A DNA stretch of 64,000 bases, taken from Meconema thalassinum. Its lineage: Eukaryota; Arthropoda; Insecta; Orthoptera; Tettigoniidae. Position 1 is the stretch's first letter. Each line of letters begins with the position of its first letter. This document shows positions 11,858-25,357 of the stretch, in pieces. The notes beneath the pieces were generated by a model. The model did not search any database. It was given only the letters and a program-made list of their open reading frames with translations, and was not told the origin of the DNA. A program made the position numbers and the translations under genes. The DNA lies in assembly GCA_946902985.2 (NCBI GenBank), contig OX336388.2, positions 1,508,420,545-1,508,484,544 on the forward strand, in the 5' to 3' direction.

Positions 11858-14800
11858 TTCAATGAAATGCAGGTTTAACCCCGTTAACACCCCTTTAGAA
11901 CCTGAATAACCAATAATCCCTCCTTAGTAGACGTTTTCGACACACAACAAACATATCCCCAAAATATCATTCTTCTAACTTTAATAGTTTTGGTTGGTCG
12001 ATGAGAGTGAACATCCAAAAATCCTTCCTTAGTGGACGTTTTTCTCCCAGAATTTCACCCCTCCCCATAGGCCCCTTAAATTGCATTTATGAAAAAAAGG
12101 GCGAACATCTATTTATTTTATTTATTTATTTATTTATTTTTAAGTTGATTGATATCCTACGAGTTTCTAACTCCTCGCCTATGTCGTTTAAGAGATACAC
12201 GCTCCGTTAGGAATCTTTCAACCCCCACTTTTCATCCCTTTCACCTCATAATATACACTACATCGAAAAACCAATAGACACGTGTCAGCTTATTTTTAAT
12301 GATTAGTATATATGCCAAGTATCAGATCCCCAAATGAAACCACTCTTGAGATATTGTTATTCAATGAAATGCACTTTTACCCCCTTAACACCTCTTTAGA
12401 ACCTGAATATCCAAAAATCATTCCTTAGTGGACGTTTTCGACATACAACGAACATATCCCCAAAATTTCATGTTTCTAACTTCAATAATTTTGGCTGGGT
12501 GATGATGAGTGAGTGAGTCAGTCAGGACATTTTCTTTCATTTATTTTTGATAATTTCACCCCTCCCCATGAACCCCTTAAATTGGATTTATGAAACAAAC
12601 GGTCGAACACCTATTTACTTATCTAAAGCTTTTTTCCCCCTGAGTTTGATGAGTGAGTAAGTAAGTCAATCAGTTAGGACACTTTCTTTCCTGTTTTTTT
12701 TTTCCAGAATGTCACCCCCTCTCCAAGGGCCCCTTAAATTGGATTTATGAAAAAACGGTCGAACACCTATTTACTTGTATTTTTAGCTATTTATTTCCCG
12801 CCGAATTTCAAACTTCTCGACTATGTCGTTTCAGAGATACACGCTCCGTTAAGAATCCCTCAACCCCCAATTTTCACCCCTTTCACCTCATAATATACAC
12901 CACATCGATCAACACATAGGCATGAAAATGAAAATCCACAGCCTGCTTCCAGTCTCCGACCGGGTCAGGAATGGAATGAATGAAGCCCCCATCTAGCGGC
13001 GAGGATATGGACTGTGCCGGCTGCCGAGGCCTGACGCACTCCTCTGGGGCAATGATTAAATGAATGACAGATGAAATGAAATGATAGTGGAGGGTGTTGC
13101 TGGAATGAAAGTTTGACAGGGAAAACCGGAGTACCCGGAGAAAAACCTGTCTGCCTCCGTTTTGTCCAGCACAGATCTCACATGGAGCGACCGGGATTTG
13201 AACCACGGGCTCAGCGGTGAGAGGCCGGCGTGCTGCCGCCTAAGCCACGGAGGCTTAACACTTAGACATATGTCTGATAATTTTTAATGATTAGTTTATA
13301 TACCGAAAATCACATACCCAAAGAAACAACTCATGAGATATCGTTATTCAATGAAATGCACGCTTACCCCCTTAACACCTCTTTAAAACCCGAATAAACA
13401 AAAATCATTCCTTAGTTGACGTTTTCGACATACAGCGAACATATTCCCAAAATTTCATGTTTCCAACTTTAATAGTTTTCGCTGGGCATGATGAGTGAGT
13501 GAGTCAGACAGGACATTTTCTTTCAATTATTTTTACCAGAATTTCACTCCTCCCCATGGGCCCTTTAAATTGGATTGATGAAAAAACGCTTGAACACCTA
13601 TTAACTTATTTTTAAACTGTCTTTTTCCCCCTGAGTTTGATGAGGGAGTGAGTTAGTCAGTCAGTTAGGACACGTTCTCTCCTTTTCTCCCCCCGAATTT
13701 CACCCCACCCCATTGGCCCCTTAAATTAATTTACGAAAATAAACGGTCGAACACCGATTTACTTACTTTTTAATCTGATTTTTTTTCGCTGAGTTTCAAA
13801 TTTCGCCTATGTCGTTTAAGAGATAGGCCTACACGCTCCGTTAGGAATCCTTCCACCCCCACCTTTCACCCCTTTCACCTCATAATAATACACCACATCG
13901 AAAAACCCTTAGACACATGTCTGCTTATTTTTAATGATTAGTTTATATGCAGAGTATCACATCCACAAATGAAACCACTCGTGAGATATTATTATTCAAT
14001 GAAATGCTGTTTTAACCCCCTTAAGACCCCTTTAGAACCTGAATATCAAAAAATCCTCCCTTAGTGTACGGTTTTGTCATACAACGAACATATCCCCAAA
14101 ATGCCATGTTTCCAATTTCAATATTTTGGCTGGGCGATGATGAGTGAGTGAATGAGTCAAGACATTTTCTTTCAATTTTTTTCCTTCAGAATTTCACCCC
14201 TCCCGATGAACCCCTTCAATTTGATTGATCAAAAAAACTGTCGAAAAGATATTTACTTACTTTTAAGCAGTTTTTTCCCTCTGAGTTTGATGAGTGAGTC
14301 AGTCAGTCAATCAGTTAGGACATTTTCTTTCCTGTTTCCCCCCCCCCCCCCCCCCCCAAGAATTTCGCCCCTGAAATTGGATTTATGAAGAAACGGTAAA
14401 AACACATATTTACTTATTGTTTATGCTGTTTTTTTTCTGCTGAGTTTCAAACTCCTCGCCTATGTCGTTTAAGAGATACACGCTCCGTTAGGAATCTTTC
14501 AATCCCCATTTTTCGCCACTTTCACCTCATAATATACACCACATCGAAAAACCCTCAGACACGTGTCTTCTTACTTTTTAATGATGAGTTTATATGCCGT
14601 GTATCACATCCCCCAATGAAACCAATCGGGAGATATTGTTATTCAATGAAATGCAGGTTTAAGACCCGTTTAGAATCTGAATATCCGAAAATCCTCCCTT
14701 AGTAGACGGTTTTGATATACAATGAACATATCCCCAAACTGTTATGTTCCTAACTTCAATAAGTTTGGCTGGGCGATGATCAGTGAGTGAGTGAGGGAGT

Positions 14801-15470
14801 CAGGAAATTTTCTTTCAATTTTCTTTTTTCAGAATCACCCCTCACTATGAACCCCTTAAATTTGATTTATGAAAAAAACTGTCGAACAGCTATTTACTTA
14901 TTTTGAAGCAGTTTTCCCCCCTGAGTTTGATGAGTGAGTCAGTCAGTCAATCAGTTAGGACACTTTCTTTCCCATTCCCTCCCCCCCCCCCTCCAGAATT
15001 TCACCCCTCCCCATGGGCCCCTTAAATGGGATTTATGAAAAAACGGTCAAACACATATTTACTTCTTTTTTATATAGATTCTTTTCGCTGAGTTTCAAAC
15101 TCCTTGCCTATGTCGTTTAAGAGATACACGCTCCGTTAGGAATCTTTCAATCCCCACTTTTCACCCCTTTCACCTCATTATATACACCACATCGAAAAAC
15201 CCTCAGACACGTGTTTTCTTATTTTTAATGATGAGTTTATATGCCGAGTATCACATCCCCCAATGAAACCAATCGGGAGATATTGCTATTCAATGAAATG
15301 CAGGTCTACCCCCTTAACACCCCCTTTAGAATCTGAATATCCTTTCTTAGTGGGCATTTGCGGCCCTTGAGGAAGCTGCATACCAAATTTCATTCCTATC
15401 CGTTCGGTGGTTTCTGAGATTTAGAATGAATGAGTGAGTGAGCGGTATTTGACAAATATATAGTAGATTG
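11858..15470 (+). repeat. ~647-bp tandem array in copy A
   Basis: The anchor TTCAATGAAATGC starts at 11858, 12360, 13347, 13995, 14642 and 15289. Spacings are 502, 987, 648, 647 and 647. The 987 interval becomes about 649 after removal of the ~338-bp SINE. Each unit contains two diverged half-units sharing GAGTGAGTC...GGACA and CACCCCTCCCCATGGGCCCC, so the unit is itself a duplication. One unit carries a C homopolymer (about 14340-14357). Confidence 0.9.
12909..13265 (-). mobile_element. tRNA-derived SINE (family 2), inserted in the 647-bp array
   Basis: A minus-strand copy of the same family as 30447-30775. The tRNA-like head lies at the high-coordinate end (about 13180-13250) with a B-box-like GGTTCAAATCC near plus 13193-13203. 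The flanks CAACACATAG (12909-12918) and TAACACTTAG (13256-13265) look like a decayed target duplication. Removing it restores the array period. Confidence 0.82.
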
Positions 15471-15890
15471 TGTCAAGTTTCTGTTATGCTAAACTCGGTT
15501 GACAGTGCTGTGTGAGCAGTTGAGTAACTAACGGGATTTGAAGTAAAGATCCTCATTTTCTATACCGGTAGTGCAGAGCGCAAATGGCATCCAGTCGGCC
15601 GTGTCTCGACTTGAGCTATGTTGCCATGGAAACTATCTGCCTTGCCATTTCTTCATGAGTATATTTTATGATTTGATTAGCCTGTGCTTGAGTGCAAAAG
15701 GGCCGAAATCAGAAGAATGAGAAAGACTATCGAAAATGCATGTTGCCAGCGGTTCCTTCTGTGTCTTAAACTATGAGTATGCAAAATTTGGTTGAGATTA
15801 GTGGAACGGTGTAGATTTGTATACGGAACGGACCCACCCACCCACATACCCACATACCCACATACAGACTTTCACTTTTATATATAAGAT

Positions 15891-17137
15891 AATTGTATCT
15901 CAGTCTCCGAATTTCAATCCTATAACAGATTTTTATTGTGGCAGAAGGCCAGGTTTGTTTGTAAAAGCTATAAGGTGTCAAGCTCCGCTGGATATGACGT
16001 CAGCATCAGAGTGAATGTGAGTGCGGCTCTTACCTACCCCACGTGATGAGGAAGGCAGTGCCTCTCTGAACCAAACAGCAGTTGACGTGCAGAATGTCAT
16101 TCGAGGCTTGTTCACGCATGGAGCTCACACCTGTCTTTATCGTGGTCGTGAAGTTTCATATCGCGCCCGGGATAGTCTGTTCTTATGTGAATGTGAGTTC
16201 GTATAAACGCACAAAAGCCGGTAACGTGTGAACTGCAGAATGTTAAACTCAGTGAAACGTGTGTTCTAATGGAGTTTATGTGAGTACTTATTTAACATTA
16301 TTTGACACCACATGGGAAGTAAACACCATCATGGAGACTGACACTTACGAACAGTTCAACTTCACATGTTAGCACAGTTTGGTCATGCTAAAATCATAAC
16401 TTCATTATACAAGAGATTACACTACTACTTCCAGAAGAGTATTATTCTACTAGACATTAGGAACAGAACACAATTCGATGAACAATACAATGAATATAGC
16501 AGTGGCGAACAGTCAAATGACATATTGGGAACTTGAATTTCTGGAGTGCTAACTTCACACACAATGGATCTCGTGGGAACACTTATGAACTGTAATACAA
16601 TCAAGATGATGATGACAGCTTAGATTCATTAAGTGAAAATTTACGAACATGGATGGACACCAGGATTTGAAGATAAAATTACACCTTACCATCTACACGA
16701 TGATGCTGGCGTTATATAAATTTCTACATCATCGATCCAGCAGATTTAGGCATCTTTAAACACCATAACATCGTGGGACATAACACCAAATTCAAGGGCA
16801 GTGAGTCCATTCTACACTCATTGCAACCCCATGACAAACCATAACCATGACTACAGTTGTATTACCCAGAGTTGGAATCTGACAGTTCGGCGCCGGTGGG
16901 CAAAAACAGTTGACGACTAGATCCCACGCAAGGCTTGTTGCCATGGAAACCATACAGCGCTGCCAATTTGAATGACGCTATTTGGCCACGTGCTTGTCAC
17001 TTGACCAGTCCCTTGTTTGGTTGCCTCCCGAGTGCACACTGACTATGCTGCGTTATAATTGTATTGAATTAATTAGTTAATTACTTTCTCGTGTAGGATT
17101 TATACTTATTCATACTTTATACTTATATTTATAAATC
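15891..17137. other. spacer between composite repeats A and B
   Basis: About 1.25 kb without a recognisable gene. It contains an X-box-like GTTGCCATGGAAAC at 16937-16950. Confidence 0.5.
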
Positions 17138-18234
17138 ACTAGCTGAAGTACCCGTGCTTCGCTACGCGTCATAAATAAATTAAAATATGAAGCTGACAGT
17201 TAAAACAGGGGATAGGCGAAGTGCTGCGCAGAGGGAGATTAAGGATGGAACATTTTGTCCAACTACACCGCTCGGCGTCGACCGTGTTTTATAGCACAAA
17301 TTTAGGTATAACTCGCTAACGGTTGGAGAAACCTTTCGGATAGAAAATGTAATTTTTAACCTCGTATATACCATCAAAAATTTGCTATTTCTTAGCGTTC
17401 TCTTTGTATTTGAAATGGAAATATGAAAGTTTTAAACCAAAGGGTGTAGTGAAGTCACTAAGATGGTCGCCATCTTTAAATAGTACAAAATATTGAAATC
17501 AAAAGTAACCTATATGTTAACCAGGTAAATCAGCTACTTCCGTGTAAAATTCATGTAAATCGGACCAGTGGTACTTGCGTGATTGAGTAATACACAGACA
17601 CACACCATCTCATTTTTAGACTCGCTTCGCTCACGTCATAGTCGTATCATATTGTCATTCAATGAAATGCAGGTTTAACGCCGTTAACACCCCTTTAGAA
17701 CCTGAATAACCAAAAATCCCTCCTTAGTAGACGTTTTCGACACACAACAAACATATCCCCAAAATATCATTCTTCTAACTTAAATAGTTTTTGTTGGGCG
17801 TGATGAGTGAATGAGTCAGACAGGGCATTTTCTTTCAATTATTTTTACCAGAATTTCACCCCTCCTCATGGGCCCCTTAAATTGGATTGATGAAAAAACG
17901 CTTGAACACCTATTAACTTATTTTTAAAGCTGTCTTTTTCCCCTGAGTTTGGTGAGTGAGTGAGTTAGTCAGTTAGGACACTTTCTCTCCTTTTTTCCCC
18001 CAGAATTTCACCCCACTCCATTGGCCCCTTAAATTAATTTATGAAAAAACGGTCGAATCCGATTTACTTATCTTTTTAGCTGATGTTTTTTCGCTGCGTT
18101 TCAAATTTCTCGCCTATGTCGTTTAAGAGATAGGCCTACACGCTCCGTTAGGAATCCTTCAACCCCCACTTTTCACCCCTTTCACCTCATAATAATACAC
18201 CACATCGAAAAACCCTTAGACACATGTCTGCTTA

Positions 18235-19969
18235 TTAGCCTACTTTCGATTTTTGCAAAAAATGAAAGTAGACTTATGAGATCAACACAGGGCGAAAAAA
18301 GTGTGTCTGTCTGTGTGTGTGTATGTGTGTGTGTGAGTCTGTGTGTGTGTGTGTATGTGTGTGTGTGAGTCTGTGTGTGTGTGTGTGTGTCTGTGTGTGT
18401 GTGAGTGTGTGTACTCTGAATGTCTGTCCCCCCCTATCAATTCGAACACGGTGAAACCGAATTGAACGAAATTTGGTACAGAGGTAGCACTAGTAAAGGA
18501 CACTTCAGTGTCATACTTTATATCGCCGCCATCTTTACCAAAACAGAATGGCGGCCACTCAAATGTTCAAAACGTAAAATCAAATTACGGCTAAACTAAT
18601 CATCCGATCTCTACTAAATTTGGTGACAACATACCTTTTTATAGGACGCGTCTTTCACCCAAAATTCAAGGTCATCGGCCATGCCATTTCAGGATGGCGG
18701 CCGTGTGAATTATGCAACCATTTTAATAAATAGCTTAAGACCCACCAATTCCGATTATCGAGCCTAGGGGGGTTTAAGCTATCCTGAAGGTCGTGATCCG
18801 TTATTTATTATAATTTAATATTATAATATTATACAGTATGAGTGGCTTAAAAGAGCTGAGCCGTTTGTGTCACACGACAAGATGGCAGCTGTCCTCATGT
18901 GCCTGTCTTATATTTCAGTAGTTTTAGTATGTTGTATGTGATATACCGTACTGATACAATAATATAAACTTTGTATGAAATGATCTTTAATGAAGATGTA
19001 CTGCAGTGAAGAAATCGTTTATTTAAAGTCATTATTTGCCAACAGTTTGTATCTAATATGTCAGTTAAGAACACCTGACGTCATGGATACGGTTAGCTCT
19101 GGGCTAGCATGTTAGTCTGACACGCAGTTGACTGGGGATCGAATATTGCTACAGTTAAGGTTTTTTTTTTCTTGAATTCTTTTACAAATGATGTGCACGA
19201 GCTTTTCCCACAGATACTGAATAAAATGTCATTTAGCTCAAAGGAGAGGATAAAGTATACACTCGTATATTAATAAAATCACAGTCCCAGCATCGCACAT
19301 AAACAGAAGACATTAGAAAACGGAGAATAGAAGAACTAGATACACGTTGTCATTAACCACAGCCTTCTTAATGCCTCTGTACGGTGCTGTCCTCTTGTGG
19401 GTTATGTGGGTAATATTGTTCCAAACATAACGCTGTGTAAATGCCTGAGCTGGCCTCCTGAAGTATGGCAATTTTGTAATACTGGTAGTTCAACTATTAG
19501 CCACGATCGCGCTCCGAATACCTTTAAACACTGCCAGCTGGATCGCCTCCCTCTTGGCTACTTTAAACTGCCTACTCATTCAACACCCATAGAACACTGC
19601 CATCGTAGTACATTACGATGGCAGTGCATAGGCGTACAAGATAAAGATTAATTCACTGATAGGTCGCAGCACCACCTACTGTGATTGGGACGGAAGATGA
19701 TTGGGGCGGAAGATTCTTAATTTTGCAGGCTGGCTTAATATAGAGATTAACGGACGTGAATGCATTACAATAAGTTAGTAGTTTTGTCATTCAATCTTCA
19801 TAAAGTATATAATATTGATCTTGACACTTACTGGCTTATTATCAATATAAAAGAAAACAAACAATACATTGTGGTTGGGGTGATTGTTTTAGGGATGAGG
19901 ACAAAGAGTCATAAAGATACCCATACATTTAGGAGAAAGTAGGCTATATGTTCTTTGCTGAACATCTTG
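18235..19969 (+). mobile_element. DINE/HINE-like non-autonomous Helitron candidate X2
   Basis: Near-identical to X1: same subterminal inverted repeat, (GT)n tract, single satellite unit, 13-bp-stem hairpin (19595-19626) and 3' hairpin with CTTG end. Compared with the uninterrupted sequence in copy A (13922 area), the flanks CTTA and TTTTTAATG join exactly. This fits insertion between A and T with no target duplication. Confidence 0.75.
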
Positions 19970-20217
19970 TTTTTAATGATTAGTTTATAAGCCGAGTATC
20001 ACATCCACAAATGAAACCACTCGTGAGATATTGTTATTCAATGAAATTCATGTTTAACCCCCTTAAAACCCCTTTAGTGCCTGAATATTCAAAAATCCTC
20101 CCTTAGTGTACGGTTTTGATATACAACGAACATATCCCCAAAATGCCATGTTTCCAACTTCAATATTTTTGGCTGGGCGATGATGAGTGAGTGAATGAGT
20201 CAGGACATTTTCTTTCA

Positions 20218-23200
20218 TTTTTAGCCTACTTTCGATTTTTGCAAAAAATGAAAGTAGACTTATGAGATCAACACAGGGCGAAAAAAGTGTGTCTGTCTGT
20301 GTGTGTGTGTATGTGTGTGTGTGAGTCTGTGTGTGTGTGTGTATGTGTGTGTGTGAGTCTGTGTGTGTGTGTGTCTGTGTGTGTGTGAGTGTGTGTACTC
20401 TGAATGTCTGCCCCCCCCCCTATCAATTCGAACACGGTGAATGCGAATTGAACGAAATTTGGTACAAAGGTAACACTATCAAAGGAAACTTCAGTGTCAT
20501 GTTTTATATCGCTGCCATCTTGACGGAAACGTAATGGCGGCCACACAAATGTTCAAAACTTAAATCAAATTACGACTAACCTAATCATCCTATCTCTACC
20601 AAATTTTGCAACAACATACCTTTATGGGGGCAGCATCCTTTGACCAAACCAATAGGCCACCAGCGTTATAGTTTGCGGATGGCGGCCATCTTAGTGTGAA
20701 AATCGATTCCCCCTATTAATTCGAACACGGTGCAACCGAATGGAAAAAAAATTTGGTACAGAGGTAGTACTAACAAAAGGCACCTCAGTGTCATGTTTTA
20801 TATCGCCGCCATCTTGACGGAAACATAATGGCGGCCACACAAATGTTCAAAGCTTAAATCAAATTACGATTAACCTAATCATCCGACCTCTACCAAATTT
20901 TGCAACAACATACCTTTATAGAGGAAGCATCCTTTCACCGAATGACTAGGTCATTAACCTAATAGTTTGCGGATGGCGGCCATCTTTGTGTGAAAATCAA
21001 TTCCCCCTATTAATTCAAACACGGTGAAACCGAATGGAACGAAATTTGGTACAAGGGTAGCACTAGCAATGGGCATCTCAGTGTCATGTTTTATATCGCC
21101 GCCATATTGACAGAAACGTAATGGCGGCCACACAAATGTTCAAAGCTTAAGTTAAATTACGACTAACAAAACCATCCGATCTCTACCAAACTCTGCGACA
21201 ACATTCCTTTATGGAGGGAGCATCCTTTGACCAATCTAATAGGTTATTAGCCTAATAGTATGCGGATGTCGGCCATCTTTATGTCAAAATTGATTCCCCC
21301 TATTAATTCGAACACGGTGGAACCGAATGAATGAAATTTGGTACAGAGGTAGCACTAGCAAAGGGCACCTCAGTGTCATGTTTTATATTGCCGCCATCGT
21401 GACAGAAACGTAATGGCGGCCACACAAATGTTCAAAGCTTAAGTTAAATTACGACTAACATAACCATCCGATCTCTACCAAACTCTGCGACAACATTCCT
21501 TTATGGAGGGAGCATCCTTTGACCAATCTAATAGGTTATTAGCCTAATAGTATGCGGATGGCGGCCATCTATATGTCAAAATAGATTCCCCCTATTAATT
21601 CGAACACGGTGGAACCGAATGAATGAAATTTGGTACAGAGGTAGCACTAGCAAAGGGCACCTCAGTGTCATGTTTTATATCGCCGCCGTCTTGACAGAAA
21701 CGTAATGGCGGCCACACAAATGTTCAAAGCTTAAGTTAAATTACGACTAACATAACCATCCGATCTCTACCAAACTCTGCGACAACATTCCTTTATGGAG
21801 GGAGCATCCTTTGACCAATCTAATAGGTTATTAGCCTAATAGTATGCGGATGGCGGCCATCTATATGTCAAAATAGATTCCCCCTATTAATTCGAACACG
21901 GTGGAACCGAATGAATGAAATTTGGTACAGAGGTAGCACTAGCAAAGGGCACCTCAGTGTCATGTTTGATATCGCCGCCGTCTTGACAGAAACGTAATGG
22001 CGGCCACACAAATGTTCAAAACTTAGTTAAATTACGACTAACATAACCATCCGATCTCTACCAAACTCTGCGACAACATTCCTTTATGGAGGGAGCATCC
22101 TTTGACCAATCTAATAGGTTATTAGCCTAATAGTTTGCGGGTGGCGGCCATCTTTATGTCAAAATTGATTCCCCCTATTAATTCGAACACGGTGGAACCG
22201 AATGGAACGAAATTTGGTACAGACGTAGCACTAGTAAAGGGCACCTCAGTGTCATGTTTTATATCGCCGCCATCTTGACTGAAACGTAATGGCGGCCACA
22301 CGAATGTTCAAAGCTTAAATTAAATTACGATTAACCTAATCATCCGATCTCTACCAAATTTTGTAACTACATACCTTTATGGAGGGAGAATCCTTTGACC
22401 AATCTAATAGGTCATTCGCCTAATAGTTTGCGGATGGCGGCCATCTTTGTGTCAAAATCGATTCCCCCTATTAATTCAAACACGGTGAAACCGAATGGAA
22501 CGAAATTTCGTACAGAGATAGCACTAGCAAAGGGCATCTCAGTGTCATGATTTATATCGCCGCCATATTGACAGAAACGTAATGGCGGCCACACAAATGT
22601 TTAAAGCTTAAATCAAATTACGACTAACATAACCATCCGATCTCTACCAAACTTTGCAACAACATACCTTTATGGAGGGAGCATTCTTTGACCAATCTAG
22701 TAGGCCATTAGCCTAATAGTTTGCGGATGGTGGCCATATTTATGTCAAAATTGATTCCCCCTATTAATTCGAACACGGTGGAACCGAATGAACGAAATTT
22801 GGTACAGAGGTAGCACTAGCAAAGGGCACCTCAGTGTCATGTTTTATATCGCCGCCATCTTGACGGAAACGTAATGGCGGCCACACAAATGTTCAAAGCC
22901 TAAATCAAATTACGATTGGCCTAATCATCCGATCTCTAGCAAATTTAGCAACAACATACCTTTATGGAGGGAGCATCCTTTGACCAAACTAATAGGTCAT
23001 CAGCCTAATATTTTGCGGATGGTGGCCAACTTTGTGTGAAAATCGATTCCCCTTATCAATTCGAACACGGTGAAACCGAATGGAACGAAATTTGGTACAG
23101 AGGTAGCACTAGCAAAGGGCACCTCAGTGTCATGTTTTATATCACCGCTATCTTGACGGAAACGTAATCGCGGCCACCCAAATGTTAAATGCTAAAATGT

Positions 23201-23569
23201 AATTACGACCAACCTAATAATCTAGTCTCTACCAAATTTTGCAACACCATATCTTTATGTGGGAAACATATTCAGACCAAACTGCAAGAACATCAGCCCA
23301 ATAGTTTGCAGATGGTGGCTAAGTATGTGTGCAAACCGATTCCCCCTATCAATTCAAACACGGTGACACCGAATTGTACGAAATTTGGTACAGAGGTAGC
23401 ACTAGCAAAGGGCACCTCATATTCATGTTTAATATCCCTATAGCACGTTGTATTTCAACAAGCTACTACAACCAACATTCAATCATACTCCTTGAAAAGG
23501 ACAAAGAGTTATAACAATACCCATGCATTTAGGAGAAAGTAGGCTATATGTTCTTTACTGAACATCTTG
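20218..23569 (+). mobile_element. DINE/HINE-like candidate X3 with expanded 292-bp satellite array
   Basis: T-run + AGCCTACTTTC at the left, and GAAAGTAGGCT plus hairpin ATGTTC/GAACAT plus CTTG at the right. It is inserted in copy B. Nearly all the interior is a tandem array of the ~292-bp unit that occurs once in X1 and X2. Confidence 0.75.
20425..23430 (+). repeat. ~292-bp satellite array in X3 (11 monomers)
   Basis: AATTC(G/A)AACACGGTG starts at 20425, 20718, 21012, 21305, 21597, 21889, 22180, 22473, 22766, 23058 and 23351, a period of 291-294. Monomers from 21305 to about 22180 are almost identical, a sign of recent local amplification. Each monomer carries GCCGCCAT...ATGGCGGC, an 8-bp inverted repeat about 15 bases apart, kept in most copies. 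Confidence 0.95.
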
Positions 23570-23965
23570 TTTTTCCTTCAGAATTTCACCCCTCCCGATG
23601 AACCCCTTCAATTTGACTGATAAAAAAACTGTCGAACAGCTATTTACTTACTTTAAAGCAGTTTTTCCCCCTGAGTTTGATGAGTGAGTCAGTCAGTCAA
23701 TCAGTTAGGACATTTTCTTTCCTGTCCCCCCCCCCCACAGAATTTCACCCCTCCCCATGGGCCTCTTAAATTGGATTTATGATGAAACGGCCAAACGCAT
23801 ATTTACTTATGTTTATGCTGATTTTTTCCCGCTGAGTTTCAAACTCCTCGCCTATGTCGTTTAGGACATACACGCTCCGTTAGAAATCTTTCAATCCCCA
23901 CTTTTCACCCCTTTCACCTCATAATATACACCACATCGATAAACCCTCCGACTCGTGTCTTCTTA

Positions 23966-25357
23966 TTTTTAGCCTACTTTTCACATTTTGCAAAATTGAG
24001 GAAAAAGTAGACTTATGAGATCGGGCAAATGTGTGTCTGTCTGTCTGTCCTTCTGTCTGGCTGTGTGTGTGTCCCCCCCTATCAACTCCGGCTGCAGCAA
24101 TCGAAACAAAATCTGGTAGGAGTAAAGATCTATACCTGGATATCTCACGGCCATATTTGAAAATGATGTCAGTGCTACCAACTGCTAAAAAATCGCAATT
24201 GAAATTTGAGCTCCATGTTGGATATCTTGGAAAGTATGAATGGGAGCGATTTCAAAATTGGCACACGTACAGATCATAATATTTCAGTTTAATTTCCAGG
24301 AGGCTAAACATGGCAGTGTTGCCAAAATGATTATAAGCCTCCTGATAGGTCCAATTTTTAAATGCATATAACTTCTATACTATCAATTGGAATTCAACCA
24401 AATTTCGTATGTTGTATGTGTACATACCCAGATATGACTGAGCGTATTCTTAAGACCTACCAGGGCTGCCAACTGTTAATAAATGCTCCTATTTTTTTAT
24501 CCAAATACCAATATAGCAGAAAGTATGCAAGCCGACAGCTTTAAACTATGCACACGTATAGTACCTGACATTCTATATTAATTTGGAGTAACTTATATAC
24601 GTCAGTGCTACCAACATGATTCTAAGCCTGCTGACAGGTCCAACTTTAAATACATGTAACTTCCATACTATCATTTGGATTTCAAACAAATTTCGTATGT
24701 GCTATGTGTACCATAACAGATATGACTATGCGTATTCTAAGGAGCAACCAGTGCTGCCAACTGTTAATATGTGCTGTCCCTATTTTTGTTACCCTAATAT
24801 CAATATATCAGAAAGTATGCAAGCCAATAGCTCTAAACTTTGCACACGTATAGTACCTGGCATTCTAGACGAATTTGGAGTAACTAATATACGTCAGTGC
24901 TGCCAACATGATTCTAAGCCTGCTGATAGGTCCAATTTTAAAATGCATGTCACTTCTATACTAACTAATGGATTTCATTCAAAATTGGCACAACAATAGA
25001 TCATATTATTTCAGATTATTTCTGACCAATACATGCATGACATTGTTGCCAACATGATTTTACGCGCGCTGTTAGATCTAATGTTTAACTGCATGTAACG
25101 TCCATGCTATTCATTGGACTTCAACCAAATTTTGTATTTTGTACCTTAAGAGACGGAACTAAGAATATATTCAGTCATCAGGGCTGCCAACTGTAGTGCT
25201 CTATTATGATACATTATGCCAGTATACAGTATTTCGAACTAATTGGAAATTTCGATATTAGCAACTTAATTTCGTCATTATTCTAGATAGGTTCATATTC
25301 TGTAGAATAATCATTGGCATGAAAAGTAGGCTGTATAGTTTTTCACGGAACTTCTTG
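23966..25357 (+). mobile_element. DINE/HINE-like candidate X4, diverged interior
   Basis: It starts with a T-run + AGCCTACTTTTC and ends with GAAAAGTAGGCT, a hairpin with a different stem (AGTT/AACT) and CTTG at 25354-25357. The interior is a diverged tandem unit: GATT(C/A)TAAGCCT-type anchors at 24329, 24618, 24910 and a partial one at 25056, a period of about 290. The length matches the X3/X5 satellite, but the sequence is largely different. Confidence 0.65.

Larger units (their letters stand above)
8139..15890 (+). mobile_element. composite repeat, copy A (unclassified element with ~647-bp tandem units)
   Basis: It starts with ACTAGCTGAAGTACCCGTG and ends ...TATATATAAGAT; both ends recur in copy B (17138-26030). 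The core contains a tandem array of ~647-bp units from about 11858 to 15470, a DINE-like insertion (8578-10311) and a SINE (about 12919-13255). Relative to B it has about 3.2 kb extra (about 8350-11550, including the DINE-like element). No ORF of interest is present. The element class is not resolved: the start resembles a motif seen in many dispersed insect repeats, and no coding capacity helps. Confidence 0.75.
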
